Positions 24,761 through 37,541 of a stretch of DNA of 64,000 bases are shown here, piece after piece (position 1 is the stretch's first letter; every line of letters begins with the position of its first letter). The stretch is from Owenia fusiformis (taxonomy: Eukaryota > Annelida > Polychaeta > Sabellida > Oweniidae), in assembly GCA_903813345.2 (NCBI GenBank), contig CAIIXF020000010.1:9232349-9296348 (forward strand), read 5' to 3'. The notes beneath the pieces were generated by a model. It was not told the DNA's origin, made no database searches, and was given only the letters and a program-made list of their open reading frames with translations. Both the position numbers and the translations under genes were made by a program.

Positions 24761-26689
24761 TTTTACATTTGTAATTTTGTAATTTTACATTTGTAATTTT
24801 TACGTTTGTAATTTGATATTGATTTTTGATATTTATATATTCATATACATTTCATGATATATCAGCATTATAAAACATTGATATGCTACATCATTAACAT
24901 ATTATTATACCCTAAATATTTTTTACCGTCCTTTGAATAACCAAACACACCCTTTAATCTCAAAAAGTCTCTAAAACAATTTAATCTGGATAGAATAGTT
25001 TTATATTGGAAAGCACCATAATGTAGCAAAATAATATACTGTAGTTATTGTATTATTTTAGGGGGTTGGCGTTTGTAAAGTTGTTACATCTATCAACATT
25101 GGTTTTATCCATGTATGTGCATGGAACGTCATACACATTATATGCAATATATATTTTGTAAAAAACTTGAGAAAACATCTGGAAGAAAGTAAAGATCAAT
25201 ACTCAAAATAGGCAATTTCAATCCAATCCATTATGCAATGTAATTTCAATTTATAATGCTGGAACATTTTCATTGTAAAATATTCATATCATTTAATTCA
25301 TTCTCAACATACAAGCCTGATCATGCAAATGTATATCTTTGTCCTGTTATGTTAATCTCAACGTCCCAATGCCACACCGAGGGTTTATTTAGTATACGGG
25401 TTTACAATATGCACTGAACGAAATTGTTCTTGGTACTATTCAAATATGTTGAAATAGATTGAAGCCATAAGGGGCCACATTGTAAAATCACTAACATCCA
25501 AATAACCACAAGTCGTGTCAAGACCAACAACAAACATAGAGTTCTGTGTTAACAATTATAATTCTGTCGATACAAATCTCAACTGTGCCCTTCTAGTTTA
25601 AGATGACATCATGATTATTGTACTTGTTGACCAGACGTCAACATGAATCTATGTCTCTTGGAATTTGAAATAAGATTAATACTTCCTTGTTCATCTATCG
25701 ATAAAAACAATCATGGTCATGATTCAGATAATCAGTAATATTTTGCTTGTATAAATCTATAATTTTGTACTTATTGGCCTGGTCAGTTGGTGTGGTTACT
25801 CCTTTCATTTCCTGGTTTGAAAAGCTGACTCGATTAAGGGATCTTGATGATCAGAATGCTTTAGAATGATCCTCGAAATGAAAATTCCTGTCATAAAGCA
25901 TTCGATTTACACACACAAAGTCCCGTTTCAAATTGAAGTGCGCTACTGTAACATTTCTTGGGAATATCATAAGGGTTTAAATGGATTGTCGACCTTGATG
26001 AGAGACTTCTTTGGGAGACAATTGCTAATGGGGCTACATTATTGTAGCATTACCTGACCTCAAATGCTTCAACAACATCAAAGCATCAAAGGCAACAAGA
26101 CAATATTGGTATGTTGTTATGGTATATATGTAGGTAGGGCTTTTGTATCTTTAATGTTGCCCAATGTAATTTTTCCTCATGACCAATTTTAAAAATAACA
26201 AACGAATATATAATGTTATGCATAGTAGCATGGGCAATTACAGAACCAGCATCCATTCTCAACATAAACATCTACCATTTGTCAACACGATGTGATTCAT
26301 TTACAAAAATCCCCGATCCCTACCATGATCATAGTTTTGGACACTTTGTCATATCATTTATTTTTTGGGATAGATATTCTTTTGTATATTTGTGTCCTTA
26401 TTGGCTCTTCGTTTCCTTTTCATGGTTAACTGTTTTCCATGAGATCTTTTAGTTACTAAGGTTATTTTAGGTGCATAGTTATACAATATAGGTATACTAT
26501 ATAAAGTGTGAAGTTAATCGTTTATTTTACTGCACAACCCTATATCCGGGGAGGTTCGTGGGCTTCAAAACCATGCAGTTTTTCATCACTTTTCAAGTGA
26601 TTTTGACCCTTTTTGGGCAAAAGTTGTCAAAAAGGGAACCCCCTGGATTTTTTTTAATTGACCCCCCCCCCCCCTTGACAGACCCTGGT
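24761..26689. other. AT-rich DNA, no gene seen
   Basis: Short TTTGTAATTT repeats at 24760-24830 and a poly-C run at 26663-26676. The piece around 26535-26690 (TATCCGGGGAGG through the poly-C) looks like a fragment of a repeat, but I cannot define ends. Confidence 0.4.
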
Positions 26690-28240
26690 TACAGGCATGG
26701 CCTTTGTGCACCTTAACACCAAGTGTAGAATAGCATGTTATGATGTTGCAGATCTTTTGTCATTTCAATACCCCATACAAGACGTAGAATGGCATAGTTT
26801 CTTGTTTATTTAACTTGAATGTTCCATTTTCCCAATTCAGAATGTATATGTTAATAAGTATTATGTTCATGTTCCATTTCACCCATCTTGGTATAGCGCA
26901 CCGATATGACATGGTAGAATGCCCCCTGTTTGTCCATTCCTTAACTTGAACACTTATCACCCGATATAGAATGGATTGATAGAATGCCTCATGTATGTCA
27001 AAGGTTTCTCATCAATGTCCCATATCATCCTGTTTGGAATGGCATGGTATAATGTCTAATGTAAGATTTCTCATCAATGTTCCATATCATCCTGTTTGGA
27101 ATGGCATGGTAGAAGGTCTTATGTAAGAGGTTTCTCATCAGTCTCCAATATCACTCTGTTTGGGCATGGTAGAAGGTCTTATGAAGCGATTTCTCATCAA
27201 TGTTCCATATCCATATATAATATTCTATATGGGAGAATGACATGGTAAAAATGTCTAATGTAAGAGGTTTCTCATCAGTTTTCCATATCACCTGAAGAAG
27301 AATGGTTTGGTAGAATGCCTCGTGTATGTTAAAGGTTTCTCATCAATGTTCCATATCACTCTGGGAGAATGACATGGTAAAATGTCTGATGTAAGAGGTT
27401 TCTCATCGATTTTCCACATCACCTGAAGAAGAATGGTTTGGTAGAATGCCTCGTGTATGTTAAAGGTTTCTCATCAATGTTCCATATCGCTCTGGGAGAA
27501 TGACATGGTAAAATTTATAATGTAAGAGATTTCTCATCAATTTTCCATATCACTCTGGGAGTTCCACATCACCTGAAGAAGAATGGTTTGGTAGAATGCC
27601 TCATGTATGTTAAAGGTTTCTTATCAATGTTCCATATCGCTCTGGGAGAATGACATGGTAAAATGTCTGATGTAAGAGGATTCTCATCAATGTTCCATAT
27701 CACTCTGGGAGAATGGCATGGTAAAATTTCTAATGTAAGAGATTTCTCATCAATTTTCCATATCACTCTGGGAGAATGGCATGGTAAAATTTCTAATGTA
27801 AGAGATTTCTCATCAATTTTCCATATCACTCTGGGAGTCCCACATCATCTGAAGAAGAATGGTTTGGTAGAATGCCTCATGTATGTTAAAGGTTTCTCAT
27901 CATCGTTCCATATTACCCTGTGTGGAATGGCATGGTATAATGTCTAATGTAAGATGATTTCTCATCAATGTCCCATATCACCCTGTTTGGAATGGCATTG
28001 TAGAATGGCATGGCATGTAAGAGGTTTCTCATCAGTCTCCAATAGTAGACGGTAGAAGGTATTATGGAATGGAGTGTAAGAGGTTTGTCATCATATCCCA
28101 TATCACTCTATTTGGAATGGCATGGTAGAATGCCCTGTGTATATTAGATGTTTTTCATCAATGTCCCATATCACCTTCTTTGGAGAGGCATGGTAGAATG
28201 GCCTATTTATGTTTCATATTTAACTTAAATGTCCCATGTC
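26690..28240. repeat. Minisatellite with ~65-75-bp monomers and higher-order structure
   Basis: Monomers share GGCATGGTAGAATG, TGTAAGAGGTTTCTCATC and AATGTTCCATATCACTCTG. Two monomer types alternate in places: one with CACCTGAAGAAGAATGGTTTGG and one with CTCTGGGAGAATGACATGG. Monomers at 27680-27830 are nearly identical while the outer ones are decayed, which is what expansion from the centre would give. The 80-90-codon ORFs in both strands arise from the repeat. Confidence 0.9.
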
Positions 28241-29206
28241 ACCCTACGAAAAATGGTTTGGTGGGCAATCCTAATTTTCACATTACTGAAAGTTTACTCG
28301 TCTTGGACTCATTAGTAATGAATTTGGAATTGTTTTTTTTTCAAAGTGACTATGGTGCAATTTATTATAAATATATATTTGTTTTAAAACTCAATATCAA
28401 CCCCGTCTTTATACAGTGTGACATAGCATGGTATAGTGTCATGCTAGTTCTGTCATAGATTGTTCTAATATCTAGGTATCGGGTTAAGAGCTACGCATTG
28501 CCTGAACGGAGCTAGTAATATGTGGTATAGTTAAATTGGAATATAGTCTACAGAATTTTTTTTTTGTAGATGAATATGAAAATGTAAATAAAGGTACATC
28601 GATGGCCTACAAATTGAAATATATCATATCAGATTATATTATATGATGTTGTTTATCATTCACTTGTTTATCAAATCATGTTTCGTATGGTGACGTTATA
28701 ATGGGGTTTTAGTTTTTCTAGCTAATTGAATTGACGCTTTGTCACTTAACAATGTCAAGTCTTCTATCAGCAATCCCGGGTTTTATGGGTGTTATGAAGA
28801 ATTAATATACATATCTAAAGCTGATGTTTGTGTCGTCAGTCCCTACGTGCGACAATACATACGTTATAATAATAACATTAGGAAAACGAGTCAGTGTCTA
28901 ATCTTTTCAATCAAAACAAATTATTATGGTATTAGTATGTGGTCTCTATCCAAGAACGTTGAATGCAGAGATCAACTCAGGCACTAAAAGGTGGAACATT
29001 AAAGTTTAATTATGGGTATAAACACATAACCTTGTCTAAAGCTATAGAATAATAGGTGCACGAACTTCTTTATCTTGTTTTTATACTAAAAATACTGGAA
29101 ATATAAAATGTTTACTGTGTGATCATAAACCAAACAATCAATAATTAACTTGATACTGGTTTCTTTACAATAAAGAACAAAGAGGTCAATACGGTTACAT
29201 ACACGA
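28241..29206. other. Spacer between arrays, no gene seen
   Basis: AT-rich sequence with no repeat unit and no supported ORF. Confidence 0.4.
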
Positions 29207-29590
29207 ATGTGCATTAAAACTGCAGACAGAGAATCAAATAATTGTTATGCTCAAAATACAGACAGAAAGTCAAATAAATGTTTAGCTCAAACTACAGACA
29301 GGGTGTCAAATAATTGTTGTACCCAAACTGTAGACAGAGAGTCAAATAATGGTTTAGCTCAAACTACAGACAGAGAGTCAAATAATTGTTGTGCTCAAAC
29401 TACAGACAGAGAGTCAAATAATTGTTGGGCTCAAACTGCAGACAGAGAGTCAAATAATTGTTTAGCTCAAACTACAGACAGAGAGTCAAATAATTCTTGA
29501 GCTCAAACTGCACATAGAGAGTCAAATAATTGTTGTGCTCAAACTAGAGACAGAGAGTCATATACTTGTTGTGCTCAACAGACAGAGGGT
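29207..29590 (+). repeat. 36-bp tandem array (about ten units)
   Basis: The unit is ACAGACAGAGAGTCAAATAA followed by TTGTTGTGCTCAAACT. The length is divisible by three, so the plus frame stays open for 97 codons as a repeat of TDRESNNCCAQT. Variation touches both silent and replacement positions. No start signal, splice site or signal peptide makes a protein likely. Confidence 0.9.
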
Positions 29591-30780
29591 CAAATAATTC
29601 GATGAAATTCGGAAGGATCAGAGTGTAATCCCTATTCGAATATCACATTTAGCAAGGTCCTAGGCAGGCACGTCTAGGGTGCTTTATTGGATTTTGATCA
29701 GAAGAAAAAATCTATGATCTTGTACTTATTAACCCTGCTGAATCCCTAGATATACAGAATCCTTGTAAGAGGTGATGGTTTCTCCCAGTGTGATTCAGAA
29801 GATGAGATTGTCAATGGATTTAACTAGACAGCAGATGAGAATCATGGAGTTAATCATAGCGGGGAATGAAATATTAAAATTAAATCGGATCTATAATACT
29901 AGTATATAAAAAGGTTCTTGATGAAATTAGATGTATTATGAAAGTAAGCTTGAATATATTTCTTATTAGACTACACAAGTAAATCTTTTGCATACATATT
30001 CAACCTTTGGGTATATGTGTGGCGTCAAGAGGCAGGTATTTGGGAAAAGCAGCAGGAATATTATGGTAAATTAAACCCATTTAATACACGGTTGCGTTAT
30101 ACTTTAAAAACGTTCAACTGAATAATGACAATGAAGGATGAACCTGTGTAGGATATGTAAGTAAATATGAAATGTATAATAAGTTTATTTCTTCATTATG
30201 GGCAGGGTGAATTATAATCAATTTGGCTTATAATCAATCAACTTTAAGGTGATTTCAAGAAAAAACAAGTATTTATGAGTAGTTGTGTTATTAATCAATT
30301 AACAAAACAAATATGCAGATTTCTTCCGAATTGGGAAAAAGTGCACACATGAAGTGAGTACTAGTGTGAACAATTTTGAGTAGTTTGCGTCTAACTTGTG
30401 TAATTCATGAGTAATGCATTGTTTTAAAGTTTGATTTATTATGGACACTTTTTGGGTTTGTTAACCATGGTTATACTTTTCAATCACAGTGCTGTCTAAT
30501 ACCATTGGACAAAACATGTACCCATGATTATGGGTCACACTTTTTATTTACCTTTTCAAGAGTGGCAGTGGGACGAACCAAATACACTCATATATAATAC
30601 GGATACATTATCAATAAAACTACAAGATAAAAAACATACTGTACCACACATTTATAGAGAAAATACAGGCATTATGTGCCAACTGCCTGTTTAATCTATT
30701 AATATATCTGGAAGCGGGGTAGCCTTGTGATTAGTTGTACAATAACAGAACATGAAACATGTGGTGTGTCTGCCACAGTT
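29591..30780. other. Spacer between arrays, no gene seen
   Basis: Unique AT-rich sequence. At ~30714 the words GCGGGGTAGCCTTGTGATTAG loosely resemble a tRNA-derived SINE head, but no B box follows. Confidence 0.35.
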
Positions 30781-31620
30781 GAGGATGTACATGATGTGGT
30801 TACCTCATTTGGTAATGTACATGATCCGTTTACCTCATTTGGTAATGTACATGATCCGTCTACATCATTTGGTAATGCACATGGTCTGTCTACCTCATTT
30901 GGTAATGCACCTGATCTGTCCACCTCATTTGGTAATGCACATGATGTGGTTACTTCATTTGGTAATGTACATGATCCGTCTACATCATTTGGTAATGCAC
31001 ATGGTCTGTCTACCTCATTTGGTAATGCACCTGATCTGTCTACCTCATTTGGTAATGCACATGATGTGGTTACTTCATTTGGCAATGTACATGATCCGTC
31101 TACATCATTTGGTAATGTACATGATCCGTTTACCTCATTTGGTAATGTACATGATCCGTCTACATCATTTGGTAATGCACATGGTCTGTCTACCTCATTT
31201 GGTAATGCACCTGATCTGTCTACCTCATTTGGTAATGCACATGATGTGGTTACTTCATTTGGCAATGTACATGATCCGTCTACATCATTTGGTAATGCAC
31301 ATGATCTGTCTACCTCATTTGGTAATGTACATGATCCGTCTACCTCATTCGGTAATGCACATGATCTGTCTACCTCATTTGGTAATGCACATGATGTGGT
31401 TACTTCATTTGGTAATGTACATGATCCGTCTACCTCATTCGGTAATGCTCATGATCTGTCTACCTCATTTGGTAATGTACATGATCCGTCTACATCATTT
31501 GGTAATGCACATGATCCGTCTACCTCATTCGGTAATGCACATGATCTGTCTACCTCATTTGGTAATGCACATGATGTGGTTACTTCATTCGGTAATGCAC
31601 ATGATCTGTCTACCTCATTT
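30781..31620. repeat. Indel-free 28 x 30-bp tandem array, open in three frames
   Basis: Every monomer is exactly 30 bp, of the form GGTAATGCACATGATCTGTC + TACCTCATTT, for 28 units without one insertion or deletion. Monomer variants (CCGTC, CTGTC, GTGGT, CACCT) recur in blocks of four or five, giving a 120-180-bp higher-order period. The frame GNAHDLSTSF is open for 324 codons but has no ATG at its head. A second frame (HLVMHMICLP) has an ATG at 30752 and 334 codons, and the minus strand is open as well. Changes are spread over first, second and third positions, so I see no sign of protein selection. Confidence 0.92.
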
Positions 31621-34600
31621 GATGATGAACGTGGTGCACCTTTACCTCCCTGTTTCGGTTTTATCACGAGGCAGCGAGAGTCGGCTCTTAGACATACCTG
31701 AAATTGTAATATCTGACATTTTGAACTTTTTAAAATGGGTATGTCTAGTTTTATGAATTTGGGACTTTTTGTGATATAATTTTTATTTAAGTACAGTTTG
31801 TGGCACCTTGCTGAGACTTTGTCAATATTGGTAGCGGGTAATGTTGTGTACATGAATTAGATGTTGGCAGACTAGACTGTGTTTATCGTAGTGAAACCTA
31901 ATGTGACATTAATCTATGTTAATTCGTGTTCATTTGGATGTCATTGATGGATCCTACATTTTGGCTGGTTTGTGTCACGGTCTATATGCATTTACTGACC
32001 TAGTCAGTGTATTTGCATATCTATAAACAGGAACATGTAAAACATAGAGCTGCATTCTTCTATTTAATTATCATTTTAGCATTAGCAAATTGGTCATACC
32101 TTCGGCTGACACGCAGTTAAATTAAGCGAATTTGGCAGTACAAAAAATGAGACACCAGTCTATTCAAGCTTGCAGGATTTAATTATCCATCTCTTCTGTG
32201 TTGACTAAAATAAAAGTTGTTTGAACCAATTTCAAATGAATATTTTTAAGGTGTTCAAAAATCAGGGGAGCTGTTAAGTTAATTACGTGGTGGTACTGCC
32301 TATGCATTTATCTATATAAGGACTATGTAGGCTAGACAAGCATACATGTGCGTGAATTCATATTTTATAAAATGAGTACAACATTTATTTGCAAAACACA
32401 ACTACACAATTTTGAATAAAAAACTTGAAAACGGATTTCAATGTATTCAGCACATTTCAAAGAACATGTCAGCGTTTTATAAAAGAAGGTTATTAAGGGA
32501 TAGACTGCAAAAGGATCTTAAACAAAATGAGTAATCTTCAACGCGGCATAGGGTAACCCGAAGACTGGTTTTAGTATAGGCATTCATTCACTTCCAACGA
32601 TATATTTTTTATGTGTTTTATGATTTTTTCAGGTCGTACAGGGGTCATTGAGAATGATGAAAGTAACCATTGGAGGATAGAATAAAGTTAGGCACTCTGA
32701 CACTTTACATTGAATACCGTCCTCACAGATGAACACTATCCAGGATGCACTATTTCTACCACGTGACACAATCAAACCAATCAACGATACGAATATTACC
32801 TCATGTGTTCATGTAATTTTGGGATTTAGTAATAATTTGTGAATACCAACTAAACGTTTCCCATGTACTGGAAACAACGCCTCCATTCAGAGAGAACTGT
32901 CCCAAAAAACTTATCGTGGGACTTATAGCCGACGTGGCATGGTAAGGTGCGTGGTAGAATCATTCAGAACGTGAGCATCCACTGCCTCCGTATCCAGCCA
33001 AGTAATTGCACAACATACGAAGGGTAAGTCAGCTGCAAATACCTTAACATTTTGGTCATACAAATATATGTATATGTGGACTTAGATATTGTTGCAGTTT
33101 AAGCATGAACAGGGATGTATAATATTGGTGAATGTGACAAGAAACGCCCACTTTTTGAAAACAATATTCTAAATGTTCGAACGTTTGATTTGAAAATCAG
33201 AGCTTATCATTTAGTTATGTTAACATTGATTGATGCAATGAAGTAAATTTCAGCCAAATTCTTGCGCTTTTTGATGTTGCCACGTGTGATTTTACTGTGC
33301 ATCTGAACAATGGCTTAATCCCTGTAGAAATGGGTATACTACGCAGTGACATGACACTGTTCTCATTTAATTACAATCGATATTATCATTTAATCATGAA
33401 GCACGAGGGAAATATTTTAAATCTCACAATTACAAAGAGCAGTAAAACATATAAAACGATAAGAACCAAAACTGAAAACCAACTTCAAGCATAAATCAGA
33501 AAAACTATCATCAAATCCTATTCAGTTCAAAACTAAATCTGGAAAGTAATATATAAACCCGGAAAGTTCTACAAACCTGGATTTTTTCAAAAATCAGTGT
33601 GAACAAGCCAGGATATTTCAAGATGGTCGTAAATTCTTACAACCCCTTGTTATGCGATAGTCTGAACGTTGCTGTTAAAAGTCTGGATCCAAGACGCATG
33701 GTAGCCTTACAGAAACAACCAAGACCCCTTCGAAGAACAAGAAAACATGAAAATCTCACTTGATTGATAAATGCATAAACCATACAAAAAATTGAGAAAG
33801 AAAAAAAAGCCAAATAACTTATCTCTCCGATTCATTTTGAAGCCTTAAAACCACAGTTTATTAGGTCGTTACGTAAAAAACTGTGAGTTATTATATATTA
33901 TTATTCCCCTTTAGATTCATCTCAACTTACATTCTGTGGTTATCAAACAAAAACATGGGCATTAAAAGATAACAAAAATATTAGTTTACGGCAAGTATTA
34001 CATTATTGACGTCATGTACCTTAAGTAATGAGGATTCACACATGAACGGAAAAACATTCACTGTAGAATCATCCTTTAACTTAAATGGCCTTCACAATGA
34101 GAACACTTGTTGGATATTGCATTCAAAATCTATAAAATATGTGATGTTTTTATTTTCTCGTACTTCACTGCCCATCAAGAGTGTGGGAACCGAGTATTTA
34201 ACCATATTGCTATTCATTTAGAATTGCAAAAAAAGAGTTAAAGAAAAAATGAAATTGAAAGTGATTTGTAAAGAAAAAATCGAAATATGCGAATGGTTTA
34301 GGTACTGTCCATCAACCCTCTGGCTAATGTGGCTACGTTTGTATGTGGTTTCCATTCAAAATACTAATCGTTTATAAATGAATATCACGAAGTGAGTTGT
34401 TCTATTTCTAAAAATAGAATTCTTCCTGAAAGAATAAAGATAAAAGGTGCTCCAAATTACGCAATTATTTTAACATCAATGTCTCACGTGGTTATTGCAC
34501 ATGCCTCGTACCACTTTCAATTAGTGTTCAAATAGTTTAATGAAATGAATTAACTTTTCTTCAGGGTGATCTCGATCAAAATGAAATATGGGATTTCATT

Positions 34601-37265
34601 GTTTGACCACTCCATTTTATTTTATGATATGATTTAATCGGTAATACATTTATTTTATGTCATTAATAGGTGGTCATCATTTGGTATTATTGTTATTTTA
34701 TTACAAAATGGTCATAGATCAACTACTCTTTTATTGTTTCCAGTCATTTTTATTGACCCTTCATAATGATGTGATCGCTTTATTTTTACAAAGGGAATAC
34801 TTTCAATTTAATTATGGTCAAATGTTAAACAGTCCAAGGGCCCATGTATTTAGAAATTATTATTCTATTAATATGGCACAGTTTTGTCGTCTATTTTGAT
34901 AACCTCTAATACTTTCAGGTGTCATACAAGACTGCAACAGAGCCATAGTGACAGCATTCAAGTGACGAGTTGTCACATGTAAATCTATTGATGCCTTTTG
35001 CTAGCCACCAGAGACATTGCTACGATAGAGAGATAGAGGGGTGGAAAGTGTCAGAAATAGCATTATACTGCATATTGCACATTTTGCAAGGCGCGTTTAT
35101 CAGATACGTTGCGTTACCGTACCACCTCAGTGATCCACCTCTGTGACCTGATACGTTCAAAGAGGTAGAGGTAGAAGCAGGCATACAACTTACTTATGTA
35201 TAGAAATCATAGCTCTTGTTTCATCTTTGGTTATCTAGCTGTATGAGTGAAGTGAACCATCATAAAGCTAGGTTACCAAAGCTAAGAACAGGGACAAAAC
35301 ACAATATAACATCTTGGAGTGAATGAAAACGCCAAGATGTGACGAAAACCAAGTATCGTAAAAACGAAAAGAGAAAAATTTAGAATGATAAAGAAAAGTC
35401 TACATAATAGGGACATTTGAAACCGACAGTCTGAAAGAGAAACACCGAATTCAGAGACAAATTCTACAAATTATCGTTGGCGTGCAAAAGAGACAAGTTC
35501 TTGAAAATATTTCTGCTTCGATTATTTGAAGTTGAATCTTTTGACAATGTAAGGTAAAATGACAATTCAATACAGGAACAAGAGTATGTTGGTTCAAGAA
35601 GACAGCTGGTCGAATGACTTTCAGTATTACAAAGCATATGCTCCCCAATTGTATTTGGGCGGGCTAGTCATCAAACCATATGATATGCAATAAAGACCAA
35701 ATTTGGCTTAATACCAAAGTACCTGCATGTAGCTCTGATTTAAAGACATTTACTAGCCAACCCAAAAAATGAGGATAACGCAAGTTATCGTTCATCATAC
35801 AGCTTCCCAACCAAATTGTAAAATAATATCCACCGCTGCACCATTGAAGATTATTAAGATCACCAACCAAATTATTACAATTACAGTATTGTGTAGAAAA
35901 AATTTAGTTTTGAAGGAAACAAATAAATGCGAGCCTAATTTAAACGTTGCAATTAAAGCTGAATATATAAAAATGTTAAAAGTAGTTGGCATTGTATGAT
36001 TTTCAGCAAACACGCCACATTAGTTAAATCTTATATTTTATATTTTGAAGTTCAAGGGGTGCATATATCAAATGTTGAATGCATTAATAAGAACCATCAT
36101 CTACATTTGCTATATAACAGTGAAGCATTTGATCAATTGGAAAGGAGGGTAACGCTTGGCTGTAAAAAATAAAATGTCTAGCCAATTTGCAACTCAATGC
36201 AAAATTGTTTTTGTGTACCTGTCAATTTTTATGAAAGAAATTTAAATGAATAAGAAGGGGTCTGGATTCTTAGTCTGATGACCCAGTTGGCATGGTTACT
36301 GAGCGTGTTCCCAGGGATTGAAAATATAAAATACAAGTTAACAAAAGGAATAAAATTTATTATCAAAAGGAATACATGCAATGTATTCAGAAGAATATGA
36401 ATTTCGTGTATCAGGTACACGCCATACAGATAAAATCATAGCGCCCACAAAACCATACCATCAAAAGATATTCAATAGTTTAAGGTTTTTATATTAAATC
36501 ACGTTCAATCATGATCATGGAGCATTGTTAGTTTTGTTTTTGAAGTTTGCCAACAGAGTTGAAAATTATAGAATACTCAAATGAATTGATGTTCATAACT
36601 AACTATGATTGCTGCCATTGATTACAGATATATATTTATTTCAAGATGATGGTATATTTCCATGTAATTACTTGCTGATTAAATATATATATTTACGAAA
36701 ATATTTGTTAAAATGGACATCTTAAACTGTATTATTACGAACTTTATTTGTAACTGATTTCCAGTAGTATTTTACTAAAATGAAAATATGTTTTGATTAT
36801 GTACACTTGCATGGGTTAAAATCAAAACAATTTATTATATTCTTAAATATATATTAATAATGATACTGCATAGTTATGCTTAATAAATTCATGCAATTTA
36901 ACAAATATATTTGACATACATTTTTCTATTCGTTTATCAAACACATTTTATCAGTAATGAAACAATGTCAATGTATTCTATTTGATTTACTATCCTTAAG
37001 TATTTAAGTATTTTCCACCCACATCATAATTTGAAAGGATCTTTCACTAACCATACTGTTTTAGAAATTAGAAGTAGTCAATATATTAACCTGGAGCTGT
37101 TTAGGAATATTAGTGTGAATTTGTAAAAAATATAAGATATTACTTTAATTAATCTCTTGTCGATCTTCAGTTCGAGATCTCCTGTGCAGTATATTAAAAC
37201 TACCCCAAATTTTCAAAAAGGCCTGGTTATAAGTTTTTATGTTCTGTTTGAACCCTTATTCTTAC
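31621..37265. other. Gene-free unique AT-rich DNA
   Basis: No recognisable coding sequence. A weak exon-like interval lies between a TTTTTTCAG at 32633 and AAGG|GTAAGTCAG at 33026, but it has no long frame; it could be a non-coding exon or chance. Confidence 0.4.
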
Positions 37266-37541
37266 TGTTGAAAATGGATTCTACCTATACTCTCCCACAT
37301 GAATCTACTTGTTGAGACTCGATCAAATTGAGCTCTTCTGAGAAAATGAGGATTTTGTATGTATCCCATTGTAGGATGACATGATGATATGCAGCTTTTA
37401 AGTCAAGTGTGTATATCACAGAGCCCATGTTAAGTGAATACATCCTTACTGAAATCCTCATTATCTCAGAAGAACTCAAGTTGATTGAGTCTCAATAAGT
37501 AGATTCTTGTGGGATAGTATTGGTAGAATCCATTTTCAACA
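37266..37541. repeat. Inverted repeat, two 90-bp arms
   Basis: TGTTGAAAATGGATTCTACC at 37266 pairs with the block ending at 37541. The arms continue through CCCACATGAATCTACTTG and CTCTTCTGAGAAAATGAGGA to 37355 and 37452. The loop of ~95 bp and the neighbouring arm contain the reverse-transcriptase scrap. Confidence 0.8.
37285..37479 (-). pseudogene. Reverse transcriptase fragment, probably DIRS/Ngaro-like
   Basis: The minus frame reads MGSVIYTLDLKAAYHHVILQ and then a short FSEEL. LDLKxAYHHV is motif A of reverse transcriptases with the double His seen in tyrosine-recombinase (DIRS/Ngaro) and some Gypsy-type elements, where it is preceded by a short Leu-rich helix and followed by FLGFxW. Only this motif survives; flanking motifs are not found in the expected frame. 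It lies in the loop and one arm of an inverted repeat, so it may have been captured by a foldback structure. Confidence 0.5.

Noticed and set aside
29207-29500. 97-codon ORF with a TDRESNNCCAQT repeat
   Set aside because: It is a by-product of the 36-bp array; no start signal or splice evidence.
30711-30735. tRNA-like SINE head (GCGGGGTAGCCTTGTGATTAG)
   Set aside because: No B box or tail follows, so the A-box likeness is probably accidental.
29207-31620. CRISPR-like regular repeats
   Set aside because: The repeats are contiguous without unique spacers, and the genome is clearly eukaryotic.
30699-31853. Long ORFs of 188-334 codons on both strands
   Set aside because: They follow from a 30-bp repeat lacking stops. 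The longest forward frame has no ATG and substitutions show no codon-position bias.
32633-33026. Acceptor-to-donor interval resembling an exon
   Set aside because: No continuous reading frame; could be a non-coding exon but nothing supports it.
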